Assembly: GCA_014338405.1 (NCBI GenBank)
Contig: JTDE01001565.1
Location: forward strand, 9,505 to 73,504
Length of the DNA: 64,000 nt
Reading direction: 5' to 3'
Source: Paragonimus skrjabini miyazakii
Taxonomy: Eukaryota; Platyhelminthes; Trematoda; Plagiorchiida; Troglotrematidae
The notes under the pieces are model-generated. The model was given only the letters and a program-made list of their open reading frames with translations. It was not told where the DNA came from and made no database searches. Positions 47,401-56,400 of the stretch are shown here, one piece after another (the first letter of the stretch is position 1; every line of letters starts with the position of its first letter). A program made the position numbers and the translations under genes.

Positions 47401-50400
47401 TAACCCATGGTTCCATCGTCACGGACGAAGAAGGAGTCTCAGCAATGCGGTTGGCACGTTCCGTCAATGTGTGTTGAAAAATAGGCAGGCGAGCAAAGTA
47501 TCGTGACAAGTCCGTGGCCAGAATGTCTTCACGAATAAGACGAATCACATGATGGTAGTCTGTGGACGTCAAGCAAGAAAGAAAATCCGTGCCCTGTGCG
47601 ACAGATGGGATCAAAAGTATGGTAGACCGTTGAACGCACGTGTACATTTTGGTAAGAAATTAAACAAAATAACAGAAAGCAATCCAGTAGGTCAAACTAA
47701 GAACTAACCGCCTCCTCAACATCAGAATCAATGGATCATGAGAGTCAAGCCGCGTAGCGATGAGTTGCTTTACACAAAATCCCGTTGGTCAGTCTTGTAG
47801 AGTACCTTATAACTCAGTAAATCTAAACATCACCGGCACACTATCACTATTATTACTGATCACTGTTTCTCGACGAGGGAGACTGGATGTCAATTTTTAT
47901 CGTAAGGGACATTAGAGTATTCAGAAGAGTGATTGAATAGTAAAGAGAGATGGTAACGATGACTTTTAGGTTCAATCACTGACACTGCCGTTTTCTCAAC
48001 GGAATAGGATAAGGGGGCAAAACAATTGACGAAATTCTTTTTCTCATCAGGTGAAGATCAATCACAGTTGCCATGTGAATGTCAATGTCCAAGCTGATTC
48101 CGAGTGTGCTGCTAAATCCAACAATAGTAACGGATACAGTAGTATATCACAACAAACTTCACATGATTTGCATCTCCAGTGTTGTGACAGCGAAGCATAT
48201 TAATAATTTAACGCATTGTACGGATAAATAATGTAACAGTGCACCTGTATAAACCAAAAATGGGAAAGGGTGTACAGTTATGTTTTATTAAAGTACATGT
48301 CATGCACGATGCCATTCACCTGACCGATGCACTCCTCGAGGTCCGAGCATCAGATATTGCTTACATTGGAAACCCAGGAAACGATTTCGTTTTAGTGTGA
48401 TCAAAGTGCCCTAATAGACAGATCTATTAGTTGTCCTGTTAGGCAGCCTCTATCGGACGATTAACATTTCAGTACGAAAAAAATATTTTAAAACCACATC
48501 ATTTGCATAGTCCATAAAATCAAGCACTTGACCATATCAAACAAGATGGACCAGGTAAAGCAAAAATGTCCATTTCCAACAGGTATGCAATACACGGAGC
48601 TTCTTCAGATTAATAACGTTGCAAGTTATCACTGTCACCCAACTGCGCGTTTTTGATCACCGGTGTCTGCGTTCGATTGCTCGCATTCGGTGGCAGCAAC
48701 GAGTATGCAACGAGGAGGTTAGGAGGCGGATATTTGGTAGTGATTGTCAAAAGGTTGGTTTCGTTCTATCCTCACATTTGTAAAAATTTAGATAGTTAGG
48801 TTATGTATTGAGGATGCTATCTATTCGTCTACCACATCGAAGACTGTCTGCCGACGCTACAGCCGACCAGCGTAAGGTAGGAGGTAGACAAATGAAATCG
48901 TTCACGAAGAGGTTAGCCACTGCAGATCAGATTCGTCCTCCGGGCTAGAGACCTCCTGATTCATAGAGTCGGCGGTTAGAGACGTTAGGTGAGATGGCGG
49001 CCAATCGGACTAGGTGGCGCGGATGTTGTCACTGTTTGGCTGAGTTATCTGTTAAGTGAGTGCATTTAATGACGCGGTGCAGTGAAAGCGGTTTGGAAAT
49101 TGTCTTGCTGATGACGCCTTACTTTCAATTTTAGTTCGACTGTTCGTTTTTAAGGTGTAAGCACCTTAATGGTGAATGTTTGAATATAGATGTAGCTATT
49201 TTTAGTAGGTGAGTCCTTTCCCGTCCCATTCTTTCTCTCTTCCTATACAGGGTTTGTTTTTTCCCTTTGTGGTTGTGTGGCAGTTAAGCAACAGTGTGAA
49301 CCACCGATGCATTACTGTCTACGATGATGATAACGACGTATCTGACGAACTGTAATAACCAACGAACCGGTTTGCCAAACTTAGATCTCTGAACAAATCA
49401 CTTATGCTGCCACACTGCAATACAGAGCTCCTTTGGAAAGTAAACACACAACTGGTCAAAATAGAGGCAGGGAGGATTACAACGATCAGACTGTACGAGT
49501 CAACAATAGACAAAAAAGCAGTTGTCGCCGTTCGTAAGTATCGACTGAAAATTCATTCGTCCGGATAGAAAATGTGTTACCTTAGATTGCTATTAGTTTA
49601 ATCGCTTGCATGATCTTTGGATCAACGTTTCTTGCTCAGCCACGTATACGGTTTTCATCAGGTTGTCTGACTCAATACAACTTGGTCAAGCACGACATGT
49701 TGAATGTGAAGGGTGAAAACGTTCGGTGACTCAAACATGGAGAAAAGGGACTAATCAGCCATGATTCTACCTCGGGACGTTTAACGAAATAGCACGCATG
49801 TAGAAGTTGTTCGATGCGATATCGCTTTTCAGGGAATATTTACATTGCGTCATAAATTTACTGTTCCATTGAGCAGTGCTTGGGTTATGCAGATTAGTCA
49901 GGACGTGTAAAGTAGGGCGAAGGTGAAGTGGTTGAAAAATTGCTCACAATCGACAGGGGTCATTCGGTCGAACAGTGAAAGTCAAGTACTTTTCATGTCT
50001 GGCACGCTCCATCTGAATGATGCCAAGTGCCCTTGTTAACATCTAATCCGTGCATGTTGAGTGCGAAAAGCCACCAGGTCCATTTTATACGCTAAGGATG
50101 TGTAAAGATCTCAAATGCGATAACAACAAGGGGATATATTATAACGGCACATGTACTAAATGGTCCCCAAGATATCCGCCAGGTAACACGCGAGAACGAT
50201 GGTTGTACACATCATAACTTCTACCAGATTACCCGCAAATTTAATATCAATTGTACTAACAAGACAAGCATTAGTGCTCGTAGTTACGGACCGCGAACTC
50301 CAATCAAAAACACATCGAAAGTCTGACGGACGTTACAGTTTAGACCGGTCACCAAAGTCCACTTAAACCAACACATTGGATTAATTGAACTAACGTGTAT

Positions 50401-53400
50401 GGCTGTGTTAACCAGCGGTCAATCGAGGCACCACCAATCACGTGCCGATAGAAAAACAGCCGCATACACCGAAACTTGGGTCGCCAAGGTTTCCGCAGAT
50501 GACACGCAGTGTATATGTTAAACTAGCCGAACTGGTCTCGCTATATTGCGTACCGTATATGACAATGACATAAGAACTGATAGCCACATGTTACTACTGT
50601 AACGTGCAGTCGAAACCAGCAAGCGCGCACAGGTTGAATGTGAATTGTGTAACAGGGTGTGCTACTGTGTTATTGACGCCGTTTTAGTTTTCGTTTGTGT
50701 AAGTCTTGTGTATGGCTTACTGGGCCTTTGGCTCATGCTTGTTCTTGTTGTTTCCTTTCACAGGACTGTTGCTGAAACCCCTACTTCGAAAGAAAGCTAT
50801 CCCCCAGTGTCTCCACATTACCCCAGAGTTGGTCTGCAAGTGTTACGGACAACCAACGGTAAGTGGCCGGCTTGCATGCTACACTACCGTAATTAAGAGT
50901 GTCTGCAGCGTCTTTCAAATACACCTGCTTCTCAGATCATTATCAAAACAGTTGTTTCTAGTACTTGCACGTTGATTCACTACATGAAATACAGAATTGG
51001 ACTAGAAAATCAAGAACAATCATACACGGATACATAATTTAGAACTACAAGACGACAAACACGCGGAACACACTTACTTTTCGAGATAACAGCATCATAC
51101 ACTGGTTAAAGTGATGATGTTCCAATACAGAAGTAGAATAAAGCTGTGCCAGTGGAGACATAGTCTTCACTTGGAATTGATTATCTGTACCTCGATGATC
51201 CAGATCATGTGACAGACAAGCGACCAGTAGAGCCAAACATTCGAGATCAGAGAAGAGATTGTGGAGATTGGCATTCTGATATACAAAAGCAACGGACGAC
51301 AAGGGATGTGGTAAACTTACGAAACATGTCAGAAGAGTTCAAAAACACTGGATTAGAAAGTGATATCAGCGAGTTCCAACAGGATAAACAATTGGAAACA
51401 GTAACTGAGTGACACTGAGATTTCAGTTATATATTTCACTACAAATAATAGAAAGATGATCAAAATGCACTGTGGTCTGACCAGCCGACCACCACGACAG
51501 TGATGCAGAAAATCCTAGAAGAAAAACAATTATATAAAAGGGATAAAAATAGAAGAAAATAAACGACAAAACAGAAGCATAAGGATTGACTGCCGGCATG
51601 CTGTGGACTGTGGGACACCGTCATCTAGGACATTTCCAATCAGCGATCTAAATAATGACGGGCAGGTGATACCTACCCATTCTACTCAACGGAATAGCCA
51701 TGATCATCTCGGTGCTCGACTGTCACCCGGTATAACTAACTGCTAGTGGTCACAGTATATAAGACTCAGTGTGATAAACACTCAGATGGCATGTTGAATA
51801 CTTGACTCAACTACATCAGGCTGTGCAGCTTGACTAGTCTACCAACTGGTTGCGTTCCCCGAGGATTCCCAAAATTAAGCCCTGCACATGCGAACAACCC
51901 ACTTAATGTGAGTTAACTGATGAAATCAACGATGTTCAAACCTACAAGTCTGTCGACGGCTTGGTCGCAAACAGAACATGTTTCCGAACCACGGAACAAA
52001 ATAGTTTGCAAACAAACATTAAGTACCCTTGTTCTCAGTGAAAACCAGGAATCATAACAGCACCACAGACGACTTTAGTTAGTAAGCGCAACAAAGGCTT
52101 TGACATTCTCGCAATACTATACTTTGATGGGGCAGCGTCACCCGAATAAGCGAACCTATCTACAAGCCCCAACGGACTGCCAGAAATACAGAATATAAGA
52201 GTGAAAACATCTGTAATGGAGCAGTATTCTTCATGATGAGGGCGCATTGGTTGCATGTTTTAGGCAGGACAATGTCAATCAACTTAATGCAGTTTTTAAA
52301 AAATCAAGTTCAAGCCCATTGGAAACCTCAAACATTTCCAAAAATGTCGTTCGTGATAAAATCGAACAAGAAAGACAGATCGGGTATCCCCGATACCATC
52401 TTAGATAACTTTCCATAAACCCTCATCCTAGACAAGCCAACAACGATCTCCGATTCGTGTATTTCCATGTGACTCATTTGTGCAGGAAACAGTTCCATAT
52501 AACTTAAGGAGTAACCAAATTGAAGATAATCGATAAGTCTAAAAAGATGACGACCGTCAGCTGCATACAAAAGTACCGACGCTGCAACACTCATCGTAAA
52601 ATAAAACGGAAGTGAACGTAGTTTAGAATGGACAGGAATTTTACATATTTTCAAATATCTGCAGTTCACTGAATTTAATGCTGTTACGTAAACTAAGGCC
52701 GATGAGTAACTTGAATACAACGGACAATAGACTGACGTCTCGCTTATTGTCACCTAGAGTTCACCTCCCTGTTTTCGAGATGGGGATAACTGTTAACAAG
52801 CATCAATCACAAGGAACTTGTAAATTTTTCCAAACCGCCTGAAAGAGTTTTGTCTGTTTTGATATCAAATATTTTTTCTCTGTGTCTACAATCTTTGAAA
52901 ATAGAAGGACAGAGATCTGGTTCAGGAGCTTCAATATCGCCCCCAAGAACTTGAGAGCCAAGAACATATATGACCCCGAGAGAGAGAGAGATGTCTGAGA
53001 TGTAATGGGTGATTATTCAGGTCAGGTCATCGGCATGACACAAATGAGGCTAGCCGAACTATTCCTCAAAACGTTCAATCTACTCGTCCACTCGACGCGA
53101 CTGGGTGGCGGCAAGTGAATTGTGTTTCTCAAATACGGTCTCACTTACACCGACTCGATGACCAACACAACCACGAATTCGAGAAAACAGCATTCTGTCA
53201 TTCAAATGTATGGAGACTTGTTACACCTCCTTCGATTAGTCAAGAAACGGACGTCCACAGTCACTGGGTACGTTTTTATCAACTTGTGTTTAACTTCCCA
53301 CGGTCATGCTTATAATTAAGTGGTCACAGAGTGATGTGATGCCTCGTCGTGTGTTGAAATGCAATAATCGAAATGTAGAACGGGAATAAGATGGGTACAG

Positions 53401-56400
53401 TTCCATCACCGTCAATCCGCCTCGTGAAAAAAAAAACACTACTCAGCTAGATGGTATCCGGGGGGAAAACTAAGTTTAGCATTCAAATCGTCGGTTAATA
53501 TGACAATGTCTGAATGCTTCGTCTTCCTACAAAAGTCAATAACCGTGCCATAAGAATTATTCTCAGTAGCACCTGAACTACTCGCTGGAGCATATGCTGA
53601 CATAATGAAAAAACGAAACGTCAACAGTCTTCAACAGATGCCCTAAATATGAGAGTCAACGATCGACCGTTCACTGGAATCTAATCGAGCAAGCACTACT
53701 CCGCATTAAAACCCAGTACGATCGAGACAACAACTCGACAGTAAGTATCAATTACAGCGTCGTCACATATCCTGAGAGAGGAGGAGTTGGATCGACAGTT
53801 AGCCAGTGAAGCTAGAATCGTAGATACCAGTTTCCGAGACACAGCACACAACAAGCTCCAGAATTAGAGGGTATATGCCAAAGTGACTGGCTGATCAATG
53901 TATCGGTGAGAGCACATACTGAAAGCTGTTTTGGCCTTAGAAAACAAGAAAGAAAACTAGGAAGGCAAAGCGGAACGAGAAAATGGTAATGGATGAACAA
54001 TGTCATCATCGGGAGAGCAATATCTTTTGACACATCACAGTCGTTTATGCCGCAGAACGTAGCTGGTTTCAGTAACTAGAGAGTCTAATTTGTGAGACAA
54101 CGGGAGATGAGGCTTTCTTCGCAGACTACCTATAGTCAGAGACCCAAAATTGCGACCTGTGAGGCAACTGGTCAATGCAGTACACAAGAGTGACCACTAG
54201 GTGAACGTAGTAGAATAGATAAGGGCTTGGAATAACAATTCATAATTAACAAGGTTGATAAAGAGACCGATCAATATGGTGTTGTTCATTAAAAAAAGAG
54301 CGAGTAGAAACTCATTCCGATTAGGCTTAACTAACATATCAGTTGGTTAATTCGTTTGTTTGCGCGATAAACAGATTTATCGTGACGGTATTTGAAGGAT
54401 CTGTTTACATTTTAAGAGAACTAACACCTGAATACAATTGAAAGACTGGGAAAGTCGCACAATTTATATTACTATTGGTGTTGCATATGAAAACGGACGT
54501 TGCATGGAAACCGAACCTTGTAACAACTACGTAATTCCTTTCAGCTGAAGAATATAAAAAGCCACACTGGCTACGAGTCGATTGATTTACGACAGACTGA
54601 CGGTTCCATTGCTTTCAAATGCCTAGAAGATTCGAAAAAACTATCAATGGCTAAAAATACTATGTTCAAGTGGTTTACAAATTGACACTTAGAAAACCTG
54701 GACTTAACAGATGTCACCGAATTGCTGATGGCCAGCAAAACGTGGCTGCTGTCAAAGTATTAGTGACGCATAACCAGAAATTCGTCTACAGCCAACTGTG
54801 GCAAACATTGGGCTCAAATGTCACGGTTCATGCAAATATATTATACAGCCTCTTTAGCCTCTATAAGAAGTGTGTATGACGCATACTCGTGGATCATCTG
54901 ACGAACAGAAGAAGACGATCGTACGCTGGAGTTTTCTGACTGGAACCCCAGTGAAGTTTCTAGTTAAACGTTGCGTACACTTCTATTTCATTCTTCCCGC
55001 CTCACTGGTGTCATCTGTTGTTGGTGCTTGCTTGTTCTTTTCAGTTAGTCAGACCTTTTTCCTTTCATGATGTCCCCTTCAATTTATCTTGTCCGTAATC
55101 CAATGTTTGTGAGTTTTACTCATCTCAACTCAATACTGACATTCCACAAAATACAAGAATAGGTGCGTCTCGAACCCGTTCTTCACTCAGACCGGTTTGA
55201 TGGAATCGATTCAATTTAACATCTATCATCGTGATGAACCTATAGAATTGTGTACTATTTAGCCTGATGATGAAACACAGAAAACAAAGTTGTTTTATGT
55301 GCGTTTTTTCTCAAGCCTATGTGAAGTTACACAGGCCTATAGTCTACTGCAACTTTAGGACGTCCCTGAATATTTACACTTAATCTAAAAATCTACTGTT
55401 TGTACGGTGAAGTATAAATTTCAACATTGACTCTCCCCTCTCAAAGCGAATAATTGTTCCACCCTATCTGAAACACGTCATCAATATACAATATGACCTA
55501 TTACTGATAAGATGCTAACCGAGTAAGCGTGCTCAATAGGTTTTAAGCATAGATCAGATGCAATGCTATTAGAAGTCTGCTGTGAGATGTATCATACGTG
55601 GTTGCTTGTGTGACCGGCTGTCTAGTAAAACATACGTTACATATCTGTCCACTCTCTAACCGATCGGACTTATCGACCAGTTTTCCGTTAACTCCGTGTG
55701 ATGTTCGTTTGTTAAAATGGCTTGATTCGATTAACAGTGGGAAACTGCGTGTAGGCCCCGTTAAGTCCCACGTTGTGGAATTAATACGAGATTACAACAC
55801 AACGCGTCTATAGTACTGAGTGGCACTATCGGTAGCAGTGAGAAACGACATGAAGTGAATAACAACTCTTATCAGTCAGACAACAACATGTTGAGGACAC
55901 CATATCTAGGCAAAAAAATTCGTTCTGTACAACAAACAGTTGACGCTCGGAGAAATTCAGAAATGCAAATGGGCGTGCAGGTTTTTACCGATTTACCTTG
56001 CTTGTGGTTTAGGTCTGATAATAAGTAACTATTAAGGCCAATCACCTTCGTGGAACGTAACGGTCAGATTATAGAAGATAGGTATGAACGGAGATACTGC
56101 TCTACAAGCAAGGTCAAACAGACCACAGGTAGATGCAGTGATGTCAAGTGAATATGAAAAAAGCATCGATGCGAAAAGAGAGCTAATTTTAAGAGAAGAA
56201 AAGAGGAAACAGTTAGTCAAACGGCAGTGATTCGATGACATCAACCGTGATGATACAATCCAAAATCAAGTCGTTGAAAAGTGCGCCGAAACAACACGAC
56301 AAAGGTTGATCGGGTGACAAAAAATCCGTACGGCTAAACAAAAACAGACAGTAGTTGAGGGCGCCCAACCTGCATGGCTCAGTCATGCGCATAAAGTACA

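Noticed and set aside
50645..50896. 83-codon frame resembling the 86-codon frame at 17563-17823 (-)
   Set aside because: The similarity is explained by both lying in copies of the same LTR-like element. There is no sign of protein-level conservation beyond the shared DNA.
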